Positions 33,205 to 44,034 of a stretch of 64,000 nucleotides of DNA are shown piece by piece. Every line of letters starts with the position of its first letter. The stretch's first letter is position 1. A model generated the notes under the pieces. The model saw only the letters and a program-made list of their open reading frames with translations, did not search any database and was not told the DNA's origin. Origin of the DNA: Phymatolithon calcareum (lineage: Eukaryota > Rhodophyta > Florideophyceae > Hapalidiales); the NCBI GenBank assembly GCA_977006965.1, contig OZ345358.1, forward strand, positions 434,001 to 498,000. The letters run 5' to 3'. The translations under genes were made by a program, and so were the position numbers.

Positions 33205-34228
33205 GATGCTTGATGCAGCTTTGGATGAACTTACACTTTTTCATCTTCATACGCAGACCATGCTTGGCGAGCTTCTTGAACATAGATTCAAGGTGTTGGA
33301 AATGCTCGGTAAAGTTCTTTGAATGGATAACAATATCGTCAAGGTACACGCGTACGAAATCCATCCCCTGAAAAAGCTGGTCCATCATGCGCTGGACTGT
33401 GGCGGGCGCGTTCATTAGGCCGAAGGGCATGACCTCGAACCGAAATCTTCCATACCTGTACACGAATATCGTCTTCTCCTTACAAGGATCGGCCATTCTT
33501 ATCTGCCAGAACCCGCTGAAAAGGTCAACGGTAGAAAGCACGGTACTTCCTAAGAGATCCTCGATAATCTCATCAGGACGGGGTAGTGGCCACCGATCAG
33601 GAGTAATGATCTTGTTCAATTTCCTGAAATCGACACAAAACCTCGGCGTACCATCTGACTTTTTCGCAATGACGACAGGAAAGGACCAGGCGGAGGTTGC
33701 AGGCCGGATAATACCAGCGTCAAGCATGCGTTCGACTTCGTTTTTGACAATCGCGTTGTGTACCGGAGAAAGACGACGAGCATGATGATAGATAGGGTTG
33801 TCGGAGGAAAGCGAGAACGAATGTGTGGTTGTAGAAGTAGACGGGCAGAGGTCATGAAGTGGCTCAGCACCTATGTTGTGAGTCTGGAGCAGGTTAATGA
33901 GATTTTTTCGGGATTCATTGTCAAGTTGGGTAGTCTTCTGGTAGATTTTAGGCACTTCTACAGGTTGGTCGTTCTCGCCGCCGAACTCATTCAGTGCGAG
34001 GACCTTTCCATCATCATCCAAACCGAAGACGTGGTCAATGTATGAATCGGAGTCTGAAATTGAATCAGAATCACTCTCCGACTGCGAAGAAAACTCTTCG
34101 TCATCGGAGGATTCAGCCTCGCGCGGTTCGTGGATAAGGTTCAGCTTGACCTTAGATCCACCGTATTTTATGGTAACGATGCTGCGACCGATGTCCTTCT
34201 TGGTCCTGAGCTTTTTAACAGTCTGCAT
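33152..34228 (-). pseudogene. Reverse transcriptase (gypsy)
   Basis: A 358-residue frame. An acidic Ser/Asp linker comes first. The palm follows with FCVDFRKLNKIT, STVDLFSGFWQI, FEVMPFGLMNAPATVQ and the catalytic YLDD in VRVYLDDIVIHS. The catalytic residues are intact, but the frame is cut from its neighbours on both sides by shifts. Confidence 0.9.
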
Positions 34229-34236
34229 ACAGATGA

Positions 34237-34503
34237 TTAGATTTTATGTCGAGCTCGCGGAGACGAGGAATGTGATGGGCACGTGGACGCAGTCGAAGAT
34301 AACTGCGACTTCTTCAGCAATACCAAAGCAGTCTTCTGTGCCCCCGGAGTAGTCGTCAAGCCTGCGATGGCTATGGGTGGGGTAATGTGAAGCTGCTTGG
34401 CGAGCTCGTCGGACCTGACGTTGGGAATAGCGCCTGAGTTGAAATTTGGCAAACACGTGGCGATTGGACAGCCTGACAGGTGCCAATATTTTCTCTCTGT
34501 CAA
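34237..34503 (-). pseudogene. Retroviral-type aspartic protease region, active site altered
   Basis: Text such as NFNSGAIPNVRSDELAKQL stands where a D-S/T-G-A active site is expected. The catalytic Asp is Asn here. The frame is shifted relative to gag and reverse transcriptase. Confidence 0.6.
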
Positions 34504-34648
34504 TTATTTGAACGCTGGTTGTTTTCTTCGATTGACTGCGGCGAGATATGAGTTTCTGAAGATCCTCTCGAGCCTCAATTACATTTACACGAAGGAGCTG
34601 GCCGAAGTAGAGACCGGTGGGGGCTTGAGCGAGGTTAAACATCAAGTC

Positions 34649-35406
34649 TTACTTGTCACCCCGGCTGTCAAGCTCTTTGAACGCTGTGTTCCTCGTGGCT
34701 TTTCGGGTTGCCTTTTTCTTCATCTTCCTCGCCACACGACTCGGGATAGTCTTTTGGACGGAGGGAAGGGTAGTTGGTGAGCGAGAAACTTGCATCGGCT
34801 GATCTTCCCCCTCTAGACGAGAGTTCTTCGCAAGCGGTTCGCCATCCACAGTACGCTTGACGGCGGCGATTTCCTGGTTCTTTTCCGACTCACACTCCTC
34901 GGGAGAGACTTCATCTGGAGCGAGAGTAAGAACGTTCGCATTCTCTGCAGGCGGCAAAGCTCCTTCTTGTGGAACCGGATGTGCCTGGGGGCGCTGCTGC
35001 GGACGAGCTATGGCTTGGTCGATTTCATGACGCTGCTTGGAATAGCAGACAAATTCGTTGTGCCCCCACTTCTTGCAAAAGCGGCACTTCATCTCCTTCA
35101 TAGGGTTGTCTCTGCACTGGGTAGACACGTGACCCTCAGCCTTGCAATAGCTGCAAGGGCGACAAGTTGAACGACTCGCTCAGCCTTCTTCTCGACGGAG
35201 GCTTCTTTTTGGACTATGTTCTCGAAGTTGTAGAAGAACTTCCTGGCGTCGGTCTTGCCATTGTTGGTCAGGAGCTCACTCGGAGGCGCCATTTCCCTGC
35301 TGGGGGTACGAAATGTGAGGGAGAAGAAGGGCGAAGAGAGAAACATGGGGGAATGTTCTTTGTTTCCGTTTTGGGGGCTCTTTGTCGCAGACGGTGAGCT
35401 GCCCAC
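34649..35406 (-). pseudogene. Gag fragment with two zinc knuckles
   Basis: The frame beginning MAPPSELL is shifted before the nucleocapsid region. Two CCHC knuckles are readable, CSYCKAEGHVSTQC and CRFCKKWGHNEFVC, followed by a basic, Pro/Glu-rich linker. They bind the element's RNA in related elements. Confidence 0.75.
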
Positions 35407-35558
35407 TTTCGTGTGCTTGTTGCAAGTACAAGGTTAAGTATGTCTAGAAAACCCTTCCTAGGGTTAAGAGGTTCCCTAGATGTTACCGAACAATATAAAA
35501 GAACTAAAAAAACCATAAACCAACGAATTGAATTCCCGAGGTGCAGCACCTCGGGACA

Positions 35559-36420
35559 CCCAGCAGGAAGTTTTCCGGCAGGCGCGATACGATGAACAGG
35601 TATTGTTGCTGCGCGCAATCCTTTTTACAAACAGTCCGTCGATCCCCTCCAACAGTGGCTCATCAGGGAAATCGGTCGGTAGTTTCCGTAGTCCTCGTGC
35701 TCCCCCTTCTTGTGCATTGGGACGAGGAGCGCTTTCTGTCAGTGCAAATGCGAATCTCCACACCTCCCGCATGCCTCCCACAAGGCTGCAAGCACTTCAG
35801 CGTTGAACGGTATATCGACTTTTAGCATTTCAGCCTTCACCTCGTCTAAGCCCGGTGCCTTCCCGTTTGGTGCTTTTCGGATAGCCGCTTCAATTTTTGT
35901 CCTCATGTCGTCGGGGCAGGGGCAGGAGAATTTTCTTAGTCCCGGTTGCCACTTTTTGGTGCTATGGCATGTCACCGAGATGTGGGCTGAGAATTTAGCG
36001 CAATTCATGGGGCTTCCTGTCATCCTGTTTCGTAGCGTTCTTCTTCGAATTTTATTTTTCATCTGGGCAAGTTGCTTCAAGGCTGCTTGTCCATCTTTCT
36101 CCTCGAGCTCGGCAATGTATTCTTGATACTGCTCTTTCTTCTTCTTGTTCACCAAGGTTCTGATTTGGTACTTAGACTCGTGGTAACGACCCCAGTCTTC
36201 CGGTGAGTGCGATTTTCTGGATTTCCGGTAGAGTTTCTTTCGCTTCAGAGCCATTTTTCCAGCTCTTTATATCAGAATGACTTGTAGCGTGCCGGGATGC
36301 GTTTTCTGGTTCTCCACGGATCACACCAGGTTTTAACAAGTCTCTTGTACATCTGGTGTAGATCTCTTACATTGCTGCACTTTTTGAGGTTGTCTATGAT
36401 TCCTGGCATGCCTTCGTGAC
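35559..36420 (-). mobile_element. LINE fragment: linker and early reverse transcriptase
   Basis: The frame at 35739-36254 has a basic coiled-coil-like linker (KKKKEQYQEYIAELEEK), then KFSAHISVTCHSTKKW, KAPGLDEVKAEMLK and LWEACG. These are hallmarks of the region between endonuclease and reverse transcriptase fingers. Downstream (35559-35738) the NYRPIS-type block appears in shifted frames. No 3' tail. It abuts the gypsy element on one side and block R on the other. Confidence 0.75.
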
Positions 36421-37180
36421 ACTTAACAGACAAGAATGCAGAGCATAGAACTAATGGCAGTCGAGAATCGGCATTGCTGATCTGTCAGATTATCTCCGTC
36501 GTGCAAATCGCACTCATAGTACCTAAATGATAGTTGCACATCTTGCCAGTATGTCAGGATGCGGGCCCCGAATGTACCCTGTGCTGTATGTCCTTGGTGC
36601 CGGATAGCGTTCATCACATGTTCGCGTCCTTGTTCGTGGAGGTTTCGGCGTGACCGCGATCGAGGCAAGTGGCTCCTGTGTTCCGCTAGGTGACGACACA
36701 TGATACTGTTCGACGGTCGCTTAGCCACTGGTTTGCGCTTTTAAATGCATAACTTCTAGGACCAGCGTTTCCTATATTACTCGATTGTTTTCTAAACGTG
36801 AAAGGACCAGCGGATCCCGCCTTGTGAGAGAGAATATGATTTAGATATCCCCGATGCAACAGTCGCGTCGCAAGGCCCCTAAAGGTGGCTTCAAGTTTTT
36901 CGCGCCGAGAAGGTTTCTGTTTAAAAGCCCTCCACGCAAGTTTTGTCAGTACACGAAGAATTTTTTGTAATGCCAAGTTTTGCTGCCTTCTTCGCAATGT
37001 TGAAGAAAAACGTAGCAGGTGATGGATACTAGCGTTAGAGAATATGGAGATTAGTGAAGCAACTCTGATCAGGGAATTGAATTGTTTTCCGGAATCCAGG
37101 CTGCTCTGTTGTGGGCATATGCTAGCGTTAAGCGCTTGTAAAATAAAACATACAATTTCCCCCTTATTATTTACTAATAC
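36421..37180 (+). repeat. Macro-repeat block R, copy 2
   Basis: Shorter and more diverged than copy 1. It ends at the same GCGCTTGTAAAATAAAAC tail and is followed directly by an EF-hand unit, as in copy 1. Confidence 0.7.
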
Positions 37181-37385
37181 AAACTGTTACCGAAGCATGC
37201 ACTTTCAAGAACCCTTCGCGTACTGTCTCAAAATTAATCCCTCGGTGTGCGTACCTTGTGATGCTTTGAAATTGAATACTGCCCTTCCTCAAAGAGAACT
37301 GATTGAGTCCTGCCGTGCATCACGTCAGACCTTTTCCTGTGTCCAGAGATACATGGGCATACATTAGAAACGAGCCACATTCACT

Positions 37386-38453
37386 TCAGGTCAACGAGAT
37401 CATCGACGAAAACTTATCTTGCAGGTATCCAATAACAAAGTCATCCTTACTGATAAATCCATTCCTATTGCCACCCAGATTCCAGAAAGCAATCAGAGCA
37501 TGAGGATGGGCAATGTCCACACAGAGCGACCGGAGGGCATCTTGGAACTCCCTGACTCCTATTCGTCCGTCTTGGTTCCGATCTACCTGGTCAAATGCAT
37601 TCGCCGCGTCATCATAATCACCGAGCATGCCATTCAAGGAGGGAAAAGAACCTTCATTTCCAATGTACGTCTCCTGATTTACCATGCCGTTGGTATTGCC
37701 CGGAAGGCTGTCTTGTAGCACATCCGCAGAAAGAGCGCTCTCATTGAGCTGGAAGGTGGACTGATCTAGAGCATCCGTGTTCGGAACAGACAGAAATTGA
37801 TCATGGACAGCCGGTGTATCCTCATAAGGCACATTAACCTCAGGGCAGCTCGTCTGTACAGGAATTCGCAGGTTAGCGGGTACTATGACTGGGACATGCA
37901 CGATTCGATGGCTCGATTGGCAAGAGCAGAGACAATACGCTTGAGTATGGTGCACCAACGGTGGATTGATATGTGGTGTACATTGCCTTTGTTGCTCCAT
38001 AGAAGGGAGCTGACTTCCGTTTGCTGCTAGGTGCTGGTTCATTGTGGAGGCGGGGTACATTACGGGTATTCCATTCGATGAACAGAAGTTCAAAATAGGA
38101 TGATCGTGAACATGATTCACGTTCAAGGCGGGTTGTGCAATGTGTTGAGCTTCCTCGATCTCGAGCTCAGCACCATTGGGCTTGGCATCCGTGAAGGCCG
38201 GCGATGCAAAATGTTCTGCAGTGTTGCCAGAGAGCGTCGCGCATTGCGGTCTTGAGAATGGCAGTGTTTGGCCCCGGGGTCCTATCTTCGGCGCGCTTTG
38301 TGTCGGAGAAGACTCTAGCACATGCGCGGGGCCATGTGAAGCGCGAGTATGGGCTTGGGGCGATTGCGCAGAGCTTGCAAGCCCAAGGCGATCATCGTTA
38401 CATGATTTCGAGTTCTGTTCCTGCGCCGAGTCGGATGTTCCCAATAGCGCCAT
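37386..38453 (-). CDS. EF-hand protein of the macro-repeat, copy 2
   Basis: 355 residues, start at the shared MALLGTSDSAQ. Residues 1-130 are Ser/Pro/His/Gln-rich and vary most between copies. A short Cys cluster (CLCSCQSS) lies near 178. Residues about 200-355 are nearly identical in copies 2-4. A canonical EF-hand loop (DRNQDGRIGVRE, 291-302) follows a helix, then comes a degenerate second loop (GGNRNGFISKDD) that has lost the first acidic ligand. No signal peptide or membrane segment. TATA-like TATAAG lies at 38514-38519. Function is unknown; calcium-dependent behaviour is inferred from the loop only. Confidence 0.75.
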   Translation of the reverse strand: MALLGTSDSAQEQNSKSCNDDRLGLASSAQSPQAHTRASHGPAHVLESSPTQSAPKIGPRGQTLPFSRPQCATLSGNTAEHFASPAFTDAKPNGAELEIEEAQHIAQPALNVNHVHDHPILNFCSSNGIPVMYPASTMNQHLAANGSQLPSMEQQRQCTPHINPPLVHHTQAYCLCSCQSSHRIVHVPVIVPANLRIPVQTSCPEVNVPYEDTPAVHDQFLSVPNTDALDQSTFQLNESALSADVLQDSLPGNTNGMVNQETYIGNEGSFPSLNGMLGDYDDAANAFDQVDRNQDGRIGVREFQDALRSLCVDIAHPHALIAFWNLGGNRNGFISKDDFVIGYLQDKFSSMISLT

Positions 38454-38513
38454 TGTGGAGCTGCGTTTCACGATTTTGCCATTTCGAATTGGGTGCCAAG
38501 GAAGGCAAGGAAT

Positions 38514-38519
38514 CTTATA
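38514..38519 (-). promoter_or_regulatory. TATA-like box of EF-hand copy 2
   Basis: Minus-strand TATAAG 61-66 bp upstream of the start. Copies 3 and 4 have TATAAA at the same place. Confidence 0.5.
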
Positions 38520-38599
38520 ATGCTTTTACCCGTATGCACGGGGAGGAATATAAGGCAACAAAGGATAGTGCTTTGGAGTGGGAGGACTACTAGTACTGT

Positions 38600-39024
38600 A
38601 GCTCATCCGCGCGGTATTGTAAACTGTTCGGTGAGGATGAGCTGGAACGGAACCCCATGATGGCTAACAGAACACAGCAGTTGGCCGATTCATCTTTTCC
38701 TAAATTTTCAAAACAAGACTTGAGTTCATTGTTTCCTAATTTTAGCACAGCAATTGGCCGATACCTTTTTTCTGAACGAAGGGAAGAACTAAGGCCAGCT
38801 AGAGCGCATGTGTCGGCCTCTGCTTGTGCACCTATCATACAGTGGGCGCCATTGCAAACTGGCAACCATAGTCGTTCTTAAATTTATACTATTAATAGCT
38901 CTTCCGTAATGATGAAACACTGCAACCCACTCGAGGGGAGAAGATTATGTAGTCGTATATCTAACATGTTAGATATACGACTACATAATAAACAGACTCC
39001 ATTGTTTCTCATGTATGAGAAACC
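38600..39024. other. Spacer with LINE fragment and palindromes
   Basis: No gene. About 38620-38870 may hold a short LINE remnant (minus-strand text YRPIAVLKLGNNELKSC resembles the NYRPI region of a reverse transcriptase). Two adjacent palindromes follow. Confidence 0.4.
38945..38988. repeat. Perfect 44-bp palindrome
   Basis: Two 22-bp arms without loop, starting TTATGTAGTCGTATATCTAA. Only two bases separate it from the next palindrome. Confidence 0.93.
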
Positions 39025-39036
39025 ATGGAGTCTGTT
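38991..39036. repeat. Near-perfect 46-bp palindrome
   Basis: 23-bp arms starting AACAGACTCCAT, with one internal mismatch and an imperfect centre. It is adjacent to the 44-bp palindrome but unrelated in sequence. Confidence 0.88.
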
Positions 39037-40345
39037 ACTTTATTTTCGGTCCTTCTTTTTCTTTTCAAATTTTTCTTAGACTTATGTTTCTGTCAATCTT
39101 GCTTTCTCTATTTTGTTCGTACTCGTTTCGAGTCCATTGTCGGAGAGACCCGACTTTGTAGAAGAAATATGAGGGTGACAGCCCTTCTCAATCCATCAAG
39201 CAAACTTTCATCCCCGGTTTGGTCACGTGGCGAATTGAATCGCAGTCTCACGTTTCTAAATTGAATAAAATATCATACCTCGAGCATTGTTTTTTCTTTC
39301 TTTACTGCGGAAATCTTTGTTTTCATAGAATCGCCTCCTCCTTAAAAATAGAATCTACCGCATTCCGACGATGAACAGTACTTCACTGACTCGCTCGTCA
39401 TCATGATATGGTCCCAACTGCCCCTTCTTTTAAGTTCTTCCCGATCAGGGGTCTATTCCCTTTAAGTCCAGTTGTCGGCAGTGAAGTAGTAAGGTTTTAA
39501 ATTAGAAGTCCTCAGCGTCTCAATTCAACAATACCAGAGAGCTTCCCGCGTGCTACGGTCACATTTGCTGAGAGGATCAATCACAGTATCATTTCTTTCT
39601 TCAATACAATCTCCAACTGTAATTGTCTGTCCATCGCATGCATTGTCCAGTTGTCTATGTTCAAAATTTTATAAAGTTCTTATGAAAACTTACTTTTCTG
39701 CTACAGCGCAGTTTGCGCACCACCTTTCGAATTATAATGTGCTGCTCAGATCACAGTGTGATCTGTCATGTCGTCGTTTCATGAACACCTCTACGTCACT
39801 TGCAGCCCGCCAAGTAGCCGTCATCATTGCCGCGCCCTCCGGGTAATCGCTGTGCTACTCCCCGGCTTTGATGAATACGTTTTAGAACAGGCTGTTTCTC
39901 TAACCCAGAATCTCGCCATATACGTTATTAGTCGCACCTGCAGTGCATTGTATTCACCAGCTTGGAAGTTGCTGTTCTCGATGTTCCGATTTCCCCTGTA
40001 TATTTTGACTGGAGAGACTTCGGTCTCTTTTACAGTAGACACCAACTGATTCTAGATTTTTCTAGAAGCTACATAAATCATCTAATATGCGCTAAGACAC
40101 GTCAGCACTTACACTTTACTGGCAAATCAGATACGCGATTGTTACATTCATGCTTTAATGTGTTGGAGAAGACTCTGGGCGATGGCGCAGAGCTCGCAAG
40201 CCCGAGATGATCATCATTATGAGATTGTGAGCTTTTTTCCTAATCCGAATCAGATGGTCCAAATATAGCCATGGTGAAGTTGCGTTTGACGATTGTCCCA
40301 TTACGAGTTGAGTACCAGGGAAGCCAAAGAACCTTTCTTTCTTTT
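39025..40345. repeat. Segmental duplication G, copy 1
   Basis: Aligns over its length with 51900-53215, clearly diverged. Shared words include GGAGAGACCC, GACAGCCCTTC and ATATCATACCTCGAGCATTG. Both copies end in the same EF-hand 5' fragment. No gene recognised inside. Confidence 0.75.
40150..40272 (-). pseudogene. EF-hand gene 5' remnant in G copy 1
   Basis: Keeps the start region (MAIFGPSDSD then a stop codon) and about 45 codons of homologous DNA. The EF-hand part is absent. Confidence 0.8.
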
Positions 40346-40480
40346 ATTGCAGAAAAACGCTAACTTAAGTTAGTGCCTGGGGATGTTTCCAAGCAGACCC
40401 TCATTGTTCATGAATTTTAGTAATTCGAGCGGTTTCTGATTTCAAATTTCCTCTACCTTTTTGGTGCCAACTCTACCAAC
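40340..40480 (-). repeat. Possible SINE-like retroposon
   Basis: Read on the minus strand it ends CTGCAATAAAAGAAAGAAAGG, like the end of repeat F at 10915. It starts close to where the GH18 fragment begins. Body not matched elsewhere. Confidence 0.35.
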
Positions 40481-41237
40481 GCGGAACCCCAAACATGTCG
40501 CAGCACAAGGACTTGCAAAGTTTGCACAGGCTTTGCGCGCAGCCATGCCCGACAAACTAATTTCCTCGGCCGTCTTTTCCACTTCCTGGAATGGCAACAA
40601 CTACCCTCCCATGAACGTCTTCGACTGAGTGGGAATCATGACATATGATCTAACCGGCTCCTGGAACAGCAGTCCAGTTGGTCCACATGCTTCGCTGTAC
40701 AAAATTCGAGACCAACAGAAGTATAATGATGAGCAGCATGGAGAGTGGCCACAAGCTAATCCCGAGCGACCGTCTGAGGACCCCATGAGAGACAACCCTG
40801 TTCTTTCAGTCGAAGACTCCGTCTGGTATTGGTCTAACCCATTCTTTCTGAATTGGCAGGGCGAGGGACAGAAGCACGACCGCTCAAAGCTAGCAATTGG
40901 AGTGCCTATCTACGGATACAACTTTGCTGAGACGAAAAATCAGATCGATACGAGGGGTAGAATTTCCCCGCCCGGTTACAAGACGATCCGCTACAAAGAG
41001 ATCCTAGACTCATTCCCTTACGCCTATCAGGCTGAGAACGGCAATGTGAAAGTGCGCGGCTCAACGACTTCCCCAGGCTTTGCAGGCGGCGGCTCATACA
41101 TGTTCCAGACGAACCTTTATTTTCATACTCCGGCAATGGCTGCTGAGAAAATTAAGTTTGCCAAGCGTTCAGGGCTTCAGGGCGTCATAATTTGGGAACT
41201 ATCGAACGACTTGTGGAATGACCATCGAGGAATAATT
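40481..41237 (+). pseudogene. GH18 chitinase-like fragment with stop codon
   Basis: Near-identical to the 3' part of the gene at 62979-64000 from the residue run DPKHVA onward. The first half, with the catalytic DGVDLDLE box, is missing. A TGG codon (Trp in the intact gene) is TGA at 40625-40627. Downstream the frame is open and supplies the part not seen in the edge gene: FLNWQGEGQKHDRSKLAIG, GVPIYGYNFAET and the terminal barrel strand GVIIWELSND. The C-terminus is cut by a LINE-A tail at 41238. The low divergence suggests a recent copy. Confidence 0.9.
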
Positions 41238-41312
41238 AAGAAGAAGAAGTGTAAGTTTTTTATTTAAAAGTTACCAACGCCTCCGCTCTCCTTCGGGAAC
41301 TCGAGGGTGAAA
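41238..41312 (-). mobile_element. LINE-A 3' tail inserted in the GH18 fragment
   Basis: A (GAA)n start followed by the reverse of the LINE-A end, then a jump to the CTCCTTCGGGA block, so it is internally deleted. It truncates the GH18 frame and supplies the false C-terminus IIKKKKCKFFI. Confidence 0.75.
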
Positions 41313-41340
41313 ATGTCAATGAAGGTGGACCCATCGGGTG

Positions 41341-41362
41341 TGCTGTAATACGTATTACAGCA
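41341..41362. repeat. Perfect 22-bp palindrome
   Basis: TGCTGTAATAC and its complement without a loop. Role unknown. Confidence 0.85.
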
Positions 41363-42132
41363 TTGTTGTACACCTGTCAAGTTGTTTGATTCGCGTGACC
41401 TGTATTTGAATTCCCGCGCAGATGCAAGGCGATACTTTCACGACCGACCAAGTTCCGCGGACAACGAGAAGTCGCGGTTTTTCTTGTCAGTTCGGTTTAC
41501 GCATTGAGTTCAAGGAGCTGAATGGTCGTGTGCGCGTCATGTGCGCGTGTTTGGCGCTGATGCTTCTCTCGCCCTGAATTCGGGTGTTGAATCATGCGCG
41601 CCGGCACTAGCGACGCTCGTTCGTGTTCCTGTCATGCAAGTTTGGATTTGGAACGGTCACGGAATTTCGTTCATTTTACGCGGCAATTGCAACGGGATGA
41701 CTTATTATTGCAATTGCGCACGCGAGCTATATGTTAATGTTTTTATTGCTGATTATGTTCTTGTTTTTATGTTCTGCGAATCGTCCCTAAGACCAGAAAT
41801 AAGTGTGGCGGATTTGCTTGGCGCGCTTTCGCGCGCTTAACACACGCCATTAATTCGAAGCTCCTGGTCTTGCGCGAGCTGTTCCGTGGCACCTGTTCGC
41901 GCGAAAGTTTACGATTCGCGCCCGACTGGTGTAAAAGGAAGCAAGCTGTACCATCGTGTCTTTAGTTTTCGAAGACACAGACGATATCGCAAGTAAATTG
42001 TTGTTTTTCATTACAACTGTTTCTCAGCTCTTCCCGTGCGGAGCTGTAGCTATTCGTCTCACCGCTCAAGTTCTACCGGAACACCTTCGGTCCTCGTGGA
42101 TCGAAGTCAGAGCATTTACAGTTTGGGACTCA
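41363..42132. other. Region without recognisable gene
   Basis: A 99-codon plus-strand frame at 41541-41840 has no domain signal. GCGCGC-rich words occur around 41820-41840. Nothing else seen. Confidence 0.4.
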
Positions 42133-42229
42133 AGACCGTCTCAATCGACAGAAAATTACTCCCCTGTTCTGTGGCACGCTGTGATTTGAGGCTGCGGGCA
42201 GTCCTTACTTGTCCACAGCCTGAAACATG
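42133..42229 (-). mobile_element. LINE-A internal 3'-UTR fragment
   Basis: Matches about 28055-28135 (AAATTACTCCCCTGTTCTGT; TCCACAGCCTGAAACATG). It is fused directly to the last 40 bp of block R, so both are remnants. Confidence 0.65.
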
Positions 42230-42493
42230 CTGGCGTTGAGTGCTTGTAAAATAAAACATACAATTTCCCCCTTATGATTTACTAATACAAACTGTTACCG
42301 AAGCATGCACTTTCAAGAACCCTTCGCGTACTGTCTCAAAATTAATCCCTCGGTGTGCGTACCTTGTGATGCATTGAAATTGAATATTTCCCTTCCTCAA
42401 AGAGAACTGATTGAGTCCTGCCGTGCATCACGTCAGACCTTTTCCTGTGTCCAGAGATACATGGGCATACACTACAAACGAGCCACATTCACT

Positions 42494-43561
42494 TCAGGTC
42501 AACGAGATCATCGACGAAAACTTATCTTGCAGGTATCCAATAACAAAGTCATCCTTACTGATAAACCCATTCCTATTGCCACCCAGATTCCAGAAAGCAA
42601 TCAGAGCATGAGGATGGGCAATGTCCACACAGAGCGATCGGAGGGCATCCTGGAACTCCCTGACGCCTATTCGTCCGTCTTGGTTCCGATCTACCTGGTC
42701 AAATGCATTCGCCGCGTCATCATAATCACCGAGCATGCCATTCAAGGAGGGAAAAGAACCTTCATTTCTAATGTACGTCTCCTGATTTACAATGCCGTTG
42801 GTATTGCCCGGAAGGCTGTCTTGTAGCACATCCGCAGCAAGAGCGCTCTCATTGAGCTGGAAGGTGGACTGATCTAGAGCATCCGTGTTCGGAACAGACA
42901 GAAATTGATCATGGACAGCCGGTGTATCCTCATAAGGCACATTAACCTCAGGGCAGCTCGTCTGTACAGGAATTCGCAGGTTAGCGGGTAATATGACTGG
43001 GATATACACGATTCGATGGCACGATTGGCAAAAGCAGAGATGATGCGCTTGAGTACGGTGCACCAACGGTGGATTGATATGTGGTGTACATTGCCTTTGT
43101 TGCTCCATAGAAGGGAACTGACTTCCGTTTGCTGCTAGGTGCTGGTTCATTGTGGAGGCGGGGTACATTACGGGTATTCCATTCGATGAATAAAAGTTCA
43201 AAATAGGATGATCATGAACGTGATTCACGTTCAAGGCGGGTTGTGCAATGTATTGAGCTTCCTCGATCTCGAACTCAGGATCATTGGGCTGGGCATCCGT
43301 GTAGGCCGGCGACACAAAATGTTCTGCGATATTGCCAGAGAGCGTCGCGCACTGCGTTGTTGAGAATGACAGTGTATGGCCCCGGTGTTCTATCCTTGGC
43401 AAACGTAGTGTTGGAGAAGACTCTGGCAAATGCACCGGGCCATGTGAAGCGCGAGTATGGGCTTGGGGCGATTGCGCAGAGCTCGCAAGCCCGAAACGAT
43501 CATCGTTACAAGATTGTGAGTTTGGTTCCTGCGCCGAATCGGATGTTCCCAATAGCGCCAT
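42494..43561 (-). CDS. EF-hand protein of the macro-repeat, copy 3
   Basis: 355 residues, exactly the length of copies 2 and 4. Canonical EF-hand loop at 291-302 (D291, N293, D295, G296, I298, E302), degenerate loop at about 327-338, and a Cys cluster CFCQSCHRI at 176-184. The N-terminal region is low-complexity and divergent, while the last 150 residues are almost invariant. A TATAAA lies 62-67 bp upstream. Flanked on the 3' side by a 40-bp remnant of block R and on the 5' side by block D copy 2. No family beyond EF-hand is recognised. Confidence 0.78.
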   Translation of the reverse strand: MALLGTSDSAQEPNSQSCNDDRFGLASSAQSPQAHTRASHGPVHLPESSPTLRLPRIEHRGHTLSFSTTQCATLSGNIAEHFVSPAYTDAQPNDPEFEIEEAQYIAQPALNVNHVHDHPILNFYSSNGIPVMYPASTMNQHLAANGSQFPSMEQQRQCTPHINPPLVHRTQAHHLCFCQSCHRIVYIPVILPANLRIPVQTSCPEVNVPYEDTPAVHDQFLSVPNTDALDQSTFQLNESALAADVLQDSLPGNTNGIVNQETYIRNEGSFPSLNGMLGDYDDAANAFDQVDRNQDGRIGVREFQDALRSLCVDIAHPHALIAFWNLGGNRNGFISKDDFVIGYLQDKFSSMISLT

Positions 43562-43622
43562 GATGAAGTTACGTTTGACGATTGTGCCATTACGAGTTGA
43601 GTGCCAGGGAAGCTAAAGAACG

Positions 43623-43628
43623 TTTATA
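43623..43628 (-). promoter_or_regulatory. TATA box of EF-hand copy 3
   Basis: Minus-strand TATAAA 62-67 bp upstream of the start at 43561. Confidence 0.6.
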
Positions 43629-44034
43629 AAAGGTTTGTATTCGTATGCACGGAAAGGAAAAGAAAGCAACAAGCGATACAACAGTGCTTCGCAACGGAGG
43701 ACTATGGTGCGGATTTGCCGCGACGGAAACGGGGAACTTCGCTTAGAGTACAGTAGGGAACAATCCTTGCTTCATTGTTTTCAAAACTTTGCCAATTGCA
43801 GTGCATGAAACTGACATGTCTCGTAGACTGAATATGAATGCGAAAGTCTCACGCGAGAAATTCGGATTTCTCTCGTTAGTTTCTCCTAAGTTAATATCTT
43901 TTAATTCGATCGAAGTTTGGAGATCCTAGGAGTGTTACCGCCACAGACAACAGAGAGAAGCTGCCCTGTTACTCAAAACTGAGTAAATTTAGGGAGCTTT
44001 AAAAATAGAACATCACATATTCTTGACACGCAGT

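Larger units (their letters stand above)
32281..35558 (-). mobile_element. Ty3/gypsy chromovirus-like LTR retrotransposon, incomplete
   Basis: Order on the minus strand is gag, zinc knuckles, protease, reverse transcriptase, RNase H and chromodomain. The integrase core expected between RNase H and chromodomain is missing: the two parts are only about 20 bp apart near 32680. A possible 5' LTR edge at 35558 starts TGTCCCGAGGTGC and forms a small inverted repeat (35534-35558). No 3' LTR was found near 32281. Several frameshifts break the polyprotein. The element is dead. Confidence 0.85.

Noticed and set aside
42305-42826. Plus-strand 173-codon frame opposite EF-hand copy 3
   Set aside because: Antisense to a conserved coding region; its openness follows from the constrained opposite strand. 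Equivalent frames at 37419 and 49925 are explained the same way.
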